A DNA stretch of 64,000 nt from an uncultured Lachnospiraceae bacterium (GTDB lineage: Bacteria > Bacillota > Clostridia > Lachnospirales > Lachnospiraceae): positions 1-64,000 of the forward strand of contig CAMUXE010000011.1 in assembly GCA_947164605.1 (NCBI GenBank), in the 5' to 3' direction. Below the pieces are notes generated by a model, which was given only the letters and a program-made list of their open reading frames with translations, did no database searches and was not told the origin of the DNA. A program made the translations under genes and the position numbers. Numbering within the stretch: the first letter of the stretch is position 1; every line of letters begins with the position of its first letter. Shown here in pieces: positions 34,117 through 42,640 of the stretch.

Positions 34117-35546
34117 TAGATAGTTACAACTCTCATTGTATTAGTTAAGCCACGCTTAGCTGTTGGTGAAGAGTTTGTAGCGATACCTGCAGAAACGATA
34201 GCTACATCGCCATCATTGAGGTAGTTAGCTGCAATTGCAACCTCAAGTGCATGATCAATAATATTGTCTGTTGACTTCTCAACTGCACTCTTTAAAGGTC
34301 TTACTCCATAGTAGATCTGCATCTTTCTCATAACATTCTCATATGGTGTGCAGCCGATAATCTCTACGCTTGGCTTAAGCTTTGATGTAAGTCTAGCTGT
34401 AAAGCCTGAAATTGTAGGACATACAATAGCCTTAGCGCCAAGATTCTCTGCTGTCTGTACAGCAGCGTTTACTACAGCACTTGAAATGCTTCTCTTTGAG
34501 TGAAGATTTGCATACTCAGCATTTCTAGAAGCAATATTATTCTCTGTTGTCTCTGCAATCTTAGCCATCATCTTAACAGCCTCGAGTGGGTACTTACCAT
34601 TTGCAGACTCACCAGAAAGCATAACAACATCTGTACCATCATAGATAGCATTAGCAACGTCTGTAACCTCAGCTCTTGTAGGACGTGGGTTACGAATCAT
34701 AGAATCAAGCATCTGTGTAGCAGTAATAACTGGCTTATATGCAGCGTTACACTTCTTGATGATTTCCTTCTGAATATGTGGAACTTCTTCAGCTGGAATC
34801 TCAACACCCATGTCTCCACGAGCAACCATGATACCATCAGCGATTCTGATAATTTCATCAATATTCTTGATACCTTCAGCATTCTCAATTTTAGCGATAA
34901 CTGGAATATCACTGTCATGAGACCAGAGAAGTTCCTTGATTTCCTGGATACAAGCTGCATTTCTTACAAATGAAGCTGCGATGAAATCGAAACCTAACTC
35001 AGCGCCAAAAATGATATCGTCTTTATCTTTATCTGTAATACCCGGAAGTCTGATGCTTACATTAGGAACATTAACACCCTTTTTCTGACCAAGCTTTCCA
35101 CCGTTGATTACTGTACATGCGATGTCTGTGCCATCGATAACGTCCTCAACTCTGAGCTCAATAAGACCATCATCAATAAGGATTGTGTTTCCCTTTGTTA
35201 TATCCTGAGGAAGTCCCTGATATGTGATTGATGTGATTGTCTCATCACCCTCGATTTCTCTTGTTGTAAGTGTGAACTTCTGGTTATCCTTAAGCTCAAC
35301 ATCCTTACCTGATTTAAGTACGCCAGTTCTAATTTCTGGTCCCTTTGTATCAAGAAGAGTTGCTACAGGAATATTGAGTTCCTCTCTAACGCTCTCTACA
35401 AGACGGAATCTTCCCTTCTGCTCTTCATGATCACCATGTGAAAAGTTGAATCTTGCAATGTCCATACCAGCGAGAGTCATCTGCTTGATGAGTTCTCTGT
35501 CGTTGGTATTAGGTCCCATTGTACATATCATTTTGGTCTTCTTCAT
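34116..35546 (-). CDS. pyk: pyruvate kinase
   Basis: A 476-residue glycolytic enzyme converting phosphoenolpyruvate and ADP to pyruvate and ATP. Signatures include KTKMICTMGPNT and ARFNFSHGDHEEQ at the N-terminus, the active-site run IPVIAKIENAEGI, VARGDMGVEIP and ATQMLDSMIRNPRPTRAE. It lacks the extra C-terminal PEP-utiliser domain seen in Bacillus enzymes. The ATG at 35544-35546 has a GGAGG ribosome site six bases upstream; the in-frame ATG at 35573 has none, so the shorter form is chosen. It overlaps the VanZ-like gene by one base. Confidence 0.97.
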   Translation of the reverse strand: MKKTKMICTMGPNTNDRELIKQMTLAGMDIARFNFSHGDHEEQKGRFRLVESVREELNIPVATLLDTKGPEIRTGVLKSGKDVELKDNQKFTLTTREIEGDETITSITYQGLPQDITKGNTILIDDGLIELRVEDVIDGTDIACTVINGGKLGQKKGVNVPNVSIRLPGITDKDKDDIIFGAELGFDFIAASFVRNAACIQEIKELLWSHDSDIPVIAKIENAEGIKNIDEIIRIADGIMVARGDMGVEIPAEEVPHIQKEIIKKCNAAYKPVITATQMLDSMIRNPRPTRAEVTDVANAIYDGTDVVMLSGESANGKYPLEAVKMMAKIAETTENNIASRNAEYANLHSKRSISSAVVNAAVQTAENLGAKAIVCPTISGFTARLTSKLKPSVEIIGCTPYENVMRKMQIYYGVRPLKSAVEKSTDNIIDHALEVAIAANYLNDGDVAIVSAGIATNSSPTAKRGLTNTMRVVTI

Positions 35547-35583
35547 AATTAACCTCCGAATATTTTTTTCCATTAACTGTGTT

Positions 35584-35612
35584 ATTATCTCATAAAAAAT
35601 TTTTTAAAGCAA
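35584..35612 (-). promoter_or_regulatory. putative pyk promoter
   Basis: On the minus strand TTGCTT (35612-35607), 17 bases, a TGA then GATAAT (35589-35584). It would drive the pyk-vanZ-tyrS unit. Confidence 0.45.
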
Positions 35613-35640
35613 GTAAACGATCTACTTTTGTAAATTTATT

Positions 35641-36627
35641 TTAGTTTTTCTTAACATGGACATGAGTGTAGAGATGTTCCATGCAGTATTCATAGTCACC
35701 CTCACACTTTGTGCAATATCTGAATTCTAGGCTAGAATCATCCAACTCAGTCTTACCGCAAACTGCACATTTATGTCTTGCCTTGCCCACATTTATCTTA
35801 GAAGTAAAGTCCTTAAGCCTGCCCCTGTTTTCATCTTGATCTAAGTCCTGACCTGATAAGCTTTTAGCCAGTTCTTGTCTAGCTCTCTCTTCCTGAGCTT
35901 TTTTAGCCGTCTTCATAGTTTTTCTGTAGTTGGCCTGTACCTTATTGTACTTAGTTGGTCTCAAAACCCAGAAGAAGAATAGAATAAAGTTTAGCATTGA
36001 AACCAGGGCTGCAGTAGCTTGAACACTCGAACTCAGTATTCCAAGTCGAAAAAGGCCAAGCCATATTGAGATTCCAAGGCTGCTCTGTTCAAGGATTGGT
36101 GTTAGGAAGCCACCTATTATAGTCAGAGCAAAAAAGACACCATCAATAATGCCCAAGACTTTCATCTTTACCGGTATGATAAAGAAGAGAAGAACCTTGT
36201 CCTCTCCTCTTTCCATGGCATAAGCTAAAAAGAGAGCCAGATTGATATAGGCTGTCGAGAAGGCAAATGATACGCCAAAAATAAAGTATATGATAAAAGC
36301 CGCAATTATGTGGAAGAGTATTCCGCTAAAATAATAGAGATTAAACTTGAAAGAGCCCCAAATAGCCTCCAGTGTAGTTCCGATTATATAATAAAAATAA
36401 AGAACAAACACAAAGAAGATAATACTGTTTGAAGGGGGCTGCAATATAAATGTTACAAGTCTCCAAACCTGTCCCTGCAAAACCTTTGATATATCCAATC
36501 CCAAGAACTGGCTATATATATCATTTCCAAAAACTGCTATTACAAATCCAACCACATAGATTACGGTTATATATCTCATAAGATTGGGAATTGCATATTT
36601 TCCAAATTTCTTTTCCAACTTACCCAA
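35641..36627 (-). CDS. rhomboid-like membrane protein with C-terminal zinc-ribbon-type cysteines
   Basis: The protein has about six membrane segments (roughly residues 20-215) arranged like rhomboid proteases, then a charged linker and a cysteine/histidine-rich tail (CAVCGK ... YCTKC ... YCMEH) that could bind zinc. The rhomboid catalytic GxSG and the later His are not evident; the equivalent region reads AFSTAYINLAL, so it is probably non-proteolytic. The frame opens at 36669, but that ATG lies inside the purL terminator. A TTG at 36625-36627 with GGTGG just upstream is more likely, though the spacing is short. Confidence 0.6.
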   Translation of the reverse strand: MGKLEKKFGKYAIPNLMRYITVIYVVGFVIAVFGNDIYSQFLGLDISKVLQGQVWRLVTFILQPPSNSIIFFVFVLYFYYIIGTTLEAIWGSFKFNLYYFSGILFHIIAAFIIYFIFGVSFAFSTAYINLALFLAYAMERGEDKVLLFFIIPVKMKVLGIIDGVFFALTIIGGFLTPILEQSSLGISIWLGLFRLGILSSSVQATAALVSMLNFILFFFWVLRPTKYNKVQANYRKTMKTAKKAQEERARQELAKSLSGQDLDQDENRGRLKDFTSKINVGKARHKCAVCGKTELDDSSLEFRYCTKCEGDYEYCMEHLYTHVHVKKN

Positions 36628-36644
36628 ATTACCACCTTTTAAAA

Positions 36645-36676
36645 AATGCCAGCATATGGATATCCACATGCTGGCC
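36645..36676 (-). terminator. purL terminator
   Basis: On the minus strand GCCAGCAT-type arms (one mismatch inside) surround a TGGATATCCA core and are followed by ATTTTTTAAAA. The hairpin lies directly after the purL stop and overlaps the longest reading of the next frame. Confidence 0.85.
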
Positions 36677-36698
36677 TATTTACTGAAAATATTCAGAA

Positions 36699-39600
36699 TT
36701 ACTTAAAGTAATCAACACCAGACTTAAAGAGCTGCATATCCTGATTTCCAAAGATATTCATAGCTACTCCATCGCCTCTTCTCTCTGAATGGCACATCTT
36801 ACCAAGTACACGTCCATCTGGACTTGTGATACCTTCAACTGCAAGATAAGAGCCATTGAAGTTGTACTCCTCGTCCATACTTACATTACCCTCAGTATCT
36901 GAGTACTGAGTAGCAACCTGACCATTTGCAAAGAGCTCAGCAAGCACATCATCAGGTGCAACGAAACGTCCCTCACCGTGTGATGCAGGGTTAGCATAAA
37001 CTCCACCAAGCTCAGCATTAGCAAGCCATGGGCTCTTATTAGATACAACCTTAACATAAGCCACCTTTGAGATGTGTCTGTTAATTGTATTGAATGTGAG
37101 TGTTGGTGACTTAGCATCCTGTCCTGTAATCTTACCATTTGGCACGAGACCTAACTTGATAATAGCCTGGAAACCGTTACAGATACCAAGAGCAAGTCCA
37201 TCTCTCTCATTGAGAAGCTTATCAACTGCTTCCTTCATCTTTGCATTGCGGAAGGCAGTGGCAAAGAACTTAGCAGAACCGTCTGGCTCATCACCAGCTG
37301 AGAATCCACCTGGGAACATAATAATCTGTGACTGTTCGATTGACTTTACAAACTCATCAACAGAATCTCTGATTCCCTCAGCATCAAGGTTCTTAAATAC
37401 CTTAACGATTGTATTAGCACCAGCCTCCTCAAAGACTCTAGCAGAGTCATACTCACAGTTTGTGCCAGGGAATACTGGAATAAATACAGTTGGCTTAGCA
37501 ATCTTATTCTTGCAAATATGAATTGAATCAGCCTTGTAAAGCTTACTCTCAACCTTATCAGTCTCCTTTGAAGCCTTTGTTGGGAATACATTTTCCAATG
37601 TATCCTTCCAAACACTCAAAGCCTCCTCAAGATTGATTGAAACTGAATCATATGTAAATCTCTTATCATCGTTAACCACGCCGACCTTAGTATAATCAGC
37701 ACTGAGCTCTGCAAGCTTATCTGCAGGAACTTCAGCTACTATGCAGCCGTGCATTGGTGCAAAGAGCTCTTCCTTAGATACTGATGAATCAATATCTACG
37801 CCAAGGCCGTTACCAAAGGCCATCTTTGAGATAGCTGGAACGATACCATTTGAATCAAGGACATAAGCTGAAACGATAAGCCCCTTGTGGATCATATCTG
37901 TAATCTTTGCGTAGAGTTCCTTAATCTGCTCATAATCAGGAAGCTGGTACTCGTCCTTAGTGATATCAAACTTTACAAGAACATTGCCAGCAGCCTTGAG
38001 CTCTGGAGTGATGATATCCTGCTTTGTAGCTACATCAACAGCGAAAGAACAAAGTGTTGGTGGAACATCGATATCCTCGAATGTACCAGACATACTGTCC
38101 TTACCACCGATTGAGCCAAGTCCGAATCCGAGCTGAGCTGCATAAGCACCGAGAAGAGCTGCGAAAGGCTGGCTCCATCTCTCTGGATCCTCTGTCATTC
38201 TTCTGAAGTACTCCTGGAATGTGAAGTGAATCTTTGTGAGGTCACCACCTGCAGCAACTATCTTAGCAACTGAATCAACAACTGCATAGACAGCACCGTG
38301 ATATGGGCTCCACTTTGAGAGATATGGATCAAATCCATATGACATCATTGTAACTGTATCACACTTGCCATTGAGTACTGGAAGCTTAGCAACCATTGCC
38401 TGAGTCTCTGTGAGCTGGTACTTACCACCGTAAGGCATAAGCACTGAACCAGCACCGATAGATGAGTCAAATCTCTCAACAAGACCCTTCTGTGAACACT
38501 CATTGAGATCAGCTAATACCTTTAACCACTCACCTCTTACATCTTCAACACTTCTTGGCTTAAGCACTGCTGCATCCTCTGATGGGATATCAACAAGTAC
38601 TGTTGTTTCCTGATGAGCACCATTAGTGTCAAGGAAAGCTCTAGAGATATTGACAATATCCTTGCCTCTCCATGTAAGTACAAGTCTAGGATCTTCAGTA
38701 ACAACTGCGACCTCAATAGCCTCAAGGTTTTCTTCTGCTGCATACTTAAGGAACGCATCAACATCTTCCTTAGCTATAACAACTGCCATTCTCTCCTGTG
38801 ACTCAGAGATAGCAAGTTCTGTTCCATCAAGACCTTCATACTTCTTTGGAACCTTGTCAAGGTTAACCTTAAGTCCTGCTGCGAGCTCACCGATAGCAAC
38901 TGAAACTCCACCTGCACCGAAGTCGTTACACTTCTTAACAAGCTTTGTAACTTCTGGTCTTCTGAAGAGTCTCTGCATCTTACGCTCTGTAGGAGCATTA
39001 CCCTTCTGAACCTCAGCGCCACACTCTTCGATAGACTTAGTTGTATGTACCTTAGATGATCCTGTAGCTCCACCACAGCCATCTCTTCCTGTACGTCCGC
39101 CAAGAAGGATGATGATATCGCCTGGATCTGAATTTTCTCTCTTTACTGCTGCTCTTGGAGCTGCTGCTATAACTGCACCAATCTCCATACGCTTAGCAAC
39201 ATAATCTGGGTGGTAGATTTCCTTTACATAACCTGTTGCAAGGCCAATCTGGTTACCATATGAGCTGTAGCCCTGAGCTGCGCCTGTAACAAGCTTTCTC
39301 TGTGGAAGCTTCCCCTTGATTGTCTCATTGATAGGCTTTGTAGGATCTGCTGCACCTGTAATTCTCATAGCCTGGTATACATATGTACGTCCTGAGAGTG
39401 GATCACGAATAGCTCCGCCAAGACATGTAGCAGCGCCACCAAATGGCTCAATTTCTGTAGGATGGTTATGAGTCTCGTTCTTGAAGTTTACAAGCCACTC
39501 CTCTTCCTTGCCATCGATAACTACAGGAACTACTATAGAACAAGCGTTGATTTCATCAGATTCTTCCTGATCTGTAAGCTTGCCCTCAGCTCTTAACTTC

Positions 39601-40454
39601 TTAGCTGCAAGAAGAGCAAGATCCATAAGGCAGACAAACTTGTCCTTTCTACCCTTGTAGAGCTGCTCTCTATCACTCAGGTAAGCCTTGTATGTATCTT
39701 CGATTGGCTTTCTGAAGAAGCCATCCTTAAACTTAACATCTGTAAGCTCTGTGGCAAATGTTGTGTGACGACAATGATCTGACCAATATGTATCAAGTAC
39801 TCTGATCTCAGTCATTGAAGGATCACGCTTCTCTTCATTCTTAAAATAATCCTGAATGAACTTAAAGTCCTTGAAAGTCATGGCAAGGTTCAAAGAATCA
39901 TAGAGATCCTTGAGCTCCTTCTCAGCCATATCCTTAAATCCGTCAAATATGATGACATCAGCTGGTGTCTTGTAGTTAGTTACAAGAGTTTCAGGAATAG
40001 ACTCGCTTGCCTCTCTTGAATCAACTGGGTTGATTGTGAGCTCCTTAATCTTCTCCTTCTCCTCATCAGTAAACTTACCAGAAACAACGTAAGTTGTAGC
40101 TGTGTGAACAACAGGGTTCTCATTTTCATTTAAGAATCTGATACACTGCTCACACGAATCAGCTCTCTGGTCAAACTGACCTGGAAGATATTCAATAGAA
40201 TAACAGAAGTCATCAGCATTGGCCTCGAAGTCTGTCTCTCTTATATTATCAACTGGTGGCTCAGAGAAAACAGTTGTCATCGCTGTCTTAAATGTCTCAT
40301 CTGAAACACCCTCCACGTCATAGCGGATAAGCACTCTAACATCAGTAACTGTTTTGATGTTAAGATAACCTCTGATCTCTTCCTGAAGTTCCTTTGCCTT
40401 TACAGCAAAAGGCTTCTTCTTTTCAACGTATACTCTTCTTACGCCACTCATCAT
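36699..40454 (-). CDS. purL: phosphoribosylformylglycinamidine synthase (single chain)
   Basis: A 1251-residue enzyme of purine synthesis converting FGAR, glutamine and ATP to FGAM. It combines an N-terminal PurS-like region, two PurL halves with the ATP-binding FKNETHNHPTEIEPFGGAATC motif, and a C-terminal class I glutamine amidotransferase (PVFPGTNCEYDS, GFSAGDEPDGSA, nucleophile ALGICNGFQ). This large form is common in Bacteroidetes, proteobacteria and many Lachnospiraceae, unlike the split PurS/Q/L of Bacillus. Two ATGs lie in tandem; the second (40449-40451) is better spaced from GGAGG. No other pur genes flank it. Confidence 0.96.
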   Translation of the reverse strand: MMSGVRRVYVEKKKPFAVKAKELQEEIRGYLNIKTVTDVRVLIRYDVEGVSDETFKTAMTTVFSEPPVDNIRETDFEANADDFCYSIEYLPGQFDQRADSCEQCIRFLNENENPVVHTATTYVVSGKFTDEEKEKIKELTINPVDSREASESIPETLVTNYKTPADVIIFDGFKDMAEKELKDLYDSLNLAMTFKDFKFIQDYFKNEEKRDPSMTEIRVLDTYWSDHCRHTTFATELTDVKFKDGFFRKPIEDTYKAYLSDREQLYKGRKDKFVCLMDLALLAAKKLRAEGKLTDQEESDEINACSIVVPVVIDGKEEEWLVNFKNETHNHPTEIEPFGGAATCLGGAIRDPLSGRTYVYQAMRITGAADPTKPINETIKGKLPQRKLVTGAAQGYSSYGNQIGLATGYVKEIYHPDYVAKRMEIGAVIAAAPRAAVKRENSDPGDIIILLGGRTGRDGCGGATGSSKVHTTKSIEECGAEVQKGNAPTERKMQRLFRRPEVTKLVKKCNDFGAGGVSVAIGELAAGLKVNLDKVPKKYEGLDGTELAISESQERMAVVIAKEDVDAFLKYAAEENLEAIEVAVVTEDPRLVLTWRGKDIVNISRAFLDTNGAHQETTVLVDIPSEDAAVLKPRSVEDVRGEWLKVLADLNECSQKGLVERFDSSIGAGSVLMPYGGKYQLTETQAMVAKLPVLNGKCDTVTMMSYGFDPYLSKWSPYHGAVYAVVDSVAKIVAAGGDLTKIHFTFQEYFRRMTEDPERWSQPFAALLGAYAAQLGFGLGSIGGKDSMSGTFEDIDVPPTLCSFAVDVATKQDIITPELKAAGNVLVKFDITKDEYQLPDYEQIKELYAKITDMIHKGLIVSAYVLDSNGIVPAISKMAFGNGLGVDIDSSVSKEELFAPMHGCIVAEVPADKLAELSADYTKVGVVNDDKRFTYDSVSINLEEALSVWKDTLENVFPTKASKETDKVESKLYKADSIHICKNKIAKPTVFIPVFPGTNCEYDSARVFEEAGANTIVKVFKNLDAEGIRDSVDEFVKSIEQSQIIMFPGGFSAGDEPDGSAKFFATAFRNAKMKEAVDKLLNERDGLALGICNGFQAIIKLGLVPNGKITGQDAKSPTLTFNTINRHISKVAYVKVVSNKSPWLANAELGGVYANPASHGEGRFVAPDDVLAELFANGQVATQYSDTEGNVSMDEEYNFNGSYLAVEGITSPDGRVLGKMCHSERRGDGVAMNIFGNQDMQLFKSGVDYFK

Positions 40455-40490
40455 AGCCCTCCATTTTTTAAAAAATTAAAATAGATTTAA

Positions 40491-40532
40491 ATTTTATCAC
40501 AATTATACAAATAGTTGCAACTAGAACTATTT
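40491..40532 (-). promoter_or_regulatory. purL promoter with overlapping inverted repeat
   Basis: On the minus strand TTGCAA (40520-40515), 18 bases, TAAAAT (40496-40491). AAATAGTT (40509-40516) and AACTATTT (40525-40532) are perfect inverted repeats spanning the -35 element, positioned like a repressor operator. The sequence does not match the Bacillus PurR box. The repeat could also act as a weak terminator for the upstream operon. Confidence 0.45.
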
Positions 40533-40540
40533 CCTTTCAA

Positions 40541-41935
40541 TCAATCCGAGCTTGAAACCGCAATCTTGTCTCCGAACTTGATAAGCGTAACACCCTTGAT
40601 TGGCTCCTTAGCCTCATAAAGTGAATTGCTCACAAAGACCTTGGCACCCGGATAGAGAAGGTTGTTAGCCACAACCTTGGCTGAACTTGATTTTGCCATA
40701 AGCTCAAAGAGTATTTTTGCATTTTCATCAAACTTGGAAATCTCTGAATTCTTGATAATCTTTGACTGAAAGACTTCGTCAAAAGTCTTTTGGTTATACT
40801 TTTCAGATCCAGCCTTTTTAAGTATATCAAGCTTATCCAGCACGGCAGACAAAATCTTGACATCTTCCTTGCACCTTTTAAGCTTAATAATCAGGCTTGC
40901 GTACTCACTCTGAAGTGCCTTTGTCTCTCCGGCCCTTATAATTGTTGAAACGTAGGCATCATTTCCAAGATTTGCGGCCTCTATTCCAAGAATTCCTGTG
41001 ACATCACCGCCATGTATGACTCCCTGTTTGCCGGCAACCTTAACCTTTCCATAGCACATAACCGCAGAATTCAGGATATAGTTTGCCTCAATATCGCCAT
41101 GACAGCGGATATTTAAATTTTCAAGGAATTTAGCCTTGATATTGCCTCCAGCCTCAACATAAGCAATTCCTTTTCCATTGATGCCGTCTTTAAAGATAAT
41201 GTCTTTGCCAGCCTTGATTACAGAGCCTTCAACATAACCTCCGATTGTAACATTGCCCTTGGCATTGATAGTCACGCCAGTTATTACATTGCCCTTTATT
41301 TCAACATCACCGTTGAAATCTATATTGCCCACATTAAGGCTCACATCTCCGTCAATTGTCAGTACAGAAAGGACATTCAAGTCCATATTTTTGTACTCGA
41401 CCTTGCCATCGATAGCAGCATAGTACTCTGTCTCATCTTCATTTAAAGTAAAGCCTCTTCCTCTAAGTCTGGATTTTGGTCTTCCCGGCTTAGGAATCAA
41501 GAGCTTACCACATACATCAAAGCCAAAAACTCCATTGGTGTGAGGTATGTACTCAACCAGTTTTTGTCCCTTTGTCACCAGTTCAAAGAGCTTGATATTG
41601 TAGTAATCAACAGATCCGTCTTCCTTTACTACAGGCTTTCCATTGTGTTTTGTCTCAAAAAAGAACTTATATTCACCATCTTCGCCATCCTGACTTGCCT
41701 TGCCAGAGGCAATTATTTCTGTTGAATCATAGGTCTTATTATCTATCATGGAATGAATTTTTTGCTCATTGATTCCCATCTTCACTCCACATTCCTTGAT
41801 ACGCTCTAAAACTTCTTCATAATTATATTTTTTGTCAGCCCCATCGATTCCATAAGGAGTTCTTAAACATAGAAATGCATTCATTTTATCTTCAGAGAGC
41901 GTGACAACGATTGAATCTAACTCATTCTCACCCAT
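40541..41935 (-). CDS. FapA/DUF342 beta-solenoid protein
   Basis: A 464-residue soluble protein of the DUF342 (FapA) family. The centre (about residues 190-345) is a right-handed beta-helix of repeated valine and glycine strands such as VSLNVGNIDFNGDVEIKG and NVTIGGYVEGS, and a helical coiled coil follows at about 355-420. Members are linked to flagellar assembly in some genomes and to cell-polarity or polymer functions in others; activity is unproven. No flagellar gene is nearby. It is the last gene of a four-gene unit, 4 bases after the repeat protein. Confidence 0.8.
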   Translation of the reverse strand: MGENELDSIVVTLSEDKMNAFLCLRTPYGIDGADKKYNYEEVLERIKECGVKMGINEQKIHSMIDNKTYDSTEIIASGKASQDGEDGEYKFFFETKHNGKPVVKEDGSVDYYNIKLFELVTKGQKLVEYIPHTNGVFGFDVCGKLLIPKPGRPKSRLRGRGFTLNEDETEYYAAIDGKVEYKNMDLNVLSVLTIDGDVSLNVGNIDFNGDVEIKGNVITGVTINAKGNVTIGGYVEGSVIKAGKDIIFKDGINGKGIAYVEAGGNIKAKFLENLNIRCHGDIEANYILNSAVMCYGKVKVAGKQGVIHGGDVTGILGIEAANLGNDAYVSTIIRAGETKALQSEYASLIIKLKRCKEDVKILSAVLDKLDILKKAGSEKYNQKTFDEVFQSKIIKNSEISKFDENAKILFELMAKSSSAKVVANNLLYPGAKVFVSNSLYEAKEPIKGVTLIKFGDKIAVSSSD

Positions 41936-41939
41936 ATAT

Positions 41940-42638
41940 TCACCTCTGTTTTTCTAGATTAAGCCTTGTTTCTTTCATCTGCTCTGGACTGAGGTCCTTA
42001 TCAAGATAGGACTTTACATCCAACTTATTTTCAAGTCCTATTCTGATTTCTTTCATCTGTTCTCCACTGTATTCCTCTTTGGCATAGACATCCACATCTA
42101 TCCCTTCTGTCAAGCCAATAAGAATCTCATGTCTCTGATACTCATCAAATTCCCCTCTTGCATCAGGATCATTTCCCTCTCTTATGCTCTTCATCTCATA
42201 AGGATCTACAAATGGATCACCATACTCATCTACATCTGATCCCTCTTTCAGGCCCAGTCTTATCTCTTCCATCTGAGCTGATGAAAAACCAGGCAGGTTG
42301 TACTTACTTATGTCTAATTGATCTTCCAAACCTAGTCTTATCTGCTTCATCTGCTCACTGTTAAACTCGTGGAAAAGATATGCATTCACATCCACACAAG
42401 CTTCAAGTCCCAGGCGAATCTCATTGAGCTGGTACTCGTCATAGCCCTCGCCCATATAAAAGCTCAGGTCAAATCCTTCATCTGCAGCCAACTTGAACTG
42501 GTTGAGCATACCTGGGCTGTATCCCTTTGAGACCATATCACTGAAGTCTGGAATCTTATGCTCATTATTTCCGCTATTGATAATCTCTTCCAGTCTCTCT
42601 CTTTCCTCGTCACTCATTGCATTGTCAATAAAAGTCAT
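41940..42638 (-). CDS. 26-residue tandem repeat protein (QMxEIRxGL repeats)
   Basis: A 232-residue, very acidic, soluble protein made almost wholly of repeats. Units begin near residues 40, 66, 92, 118, 144, 164, 190 and 216. The period is exactly 26 residues except for the fifth copy, which is shortened to 20. The best copies read QMKQIRLGL, QMEEIRLGL and QMKEIRIGL, each followed by a D(V/I) and a Y about eight residues on. Each unit likely forms a helix and turn, giving a solenoid suited to protein binding. The family has no function I know. It sits between the helicase and FapA genes with gaps of 2 and 4 bases. Confidence 0.75.
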   Translation of the reverse strand: MTFIDNAMSDEERERLEEIINSGNNEHKIPDFSDMVSKGYSPGMLNQFKLAADEGFDLSFYMGEGYDEYQLNEIRLGLEACVDVNAYLFHEFNSEQMKQIRLGLEDQLDISKYNLPGFSSAQMEEIRLGLKEGSDVDEYGDPFVDPYEMKSIREGNDPDARGEFDEYQRHEILIGLTEGIDVDVYAKEEYSGEQMKEIRIGLENKLDVKSYLDKDLSPEQMKETRLNLEKQR

Positions 42639-42640
42639 GT

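Noticed and set aside
40455-40540. Purine riboswitch before purL.
   Set aside because: The gap is only 86 bases, mostly promoter and AT-rich sequence, without the three-way junction pattern.
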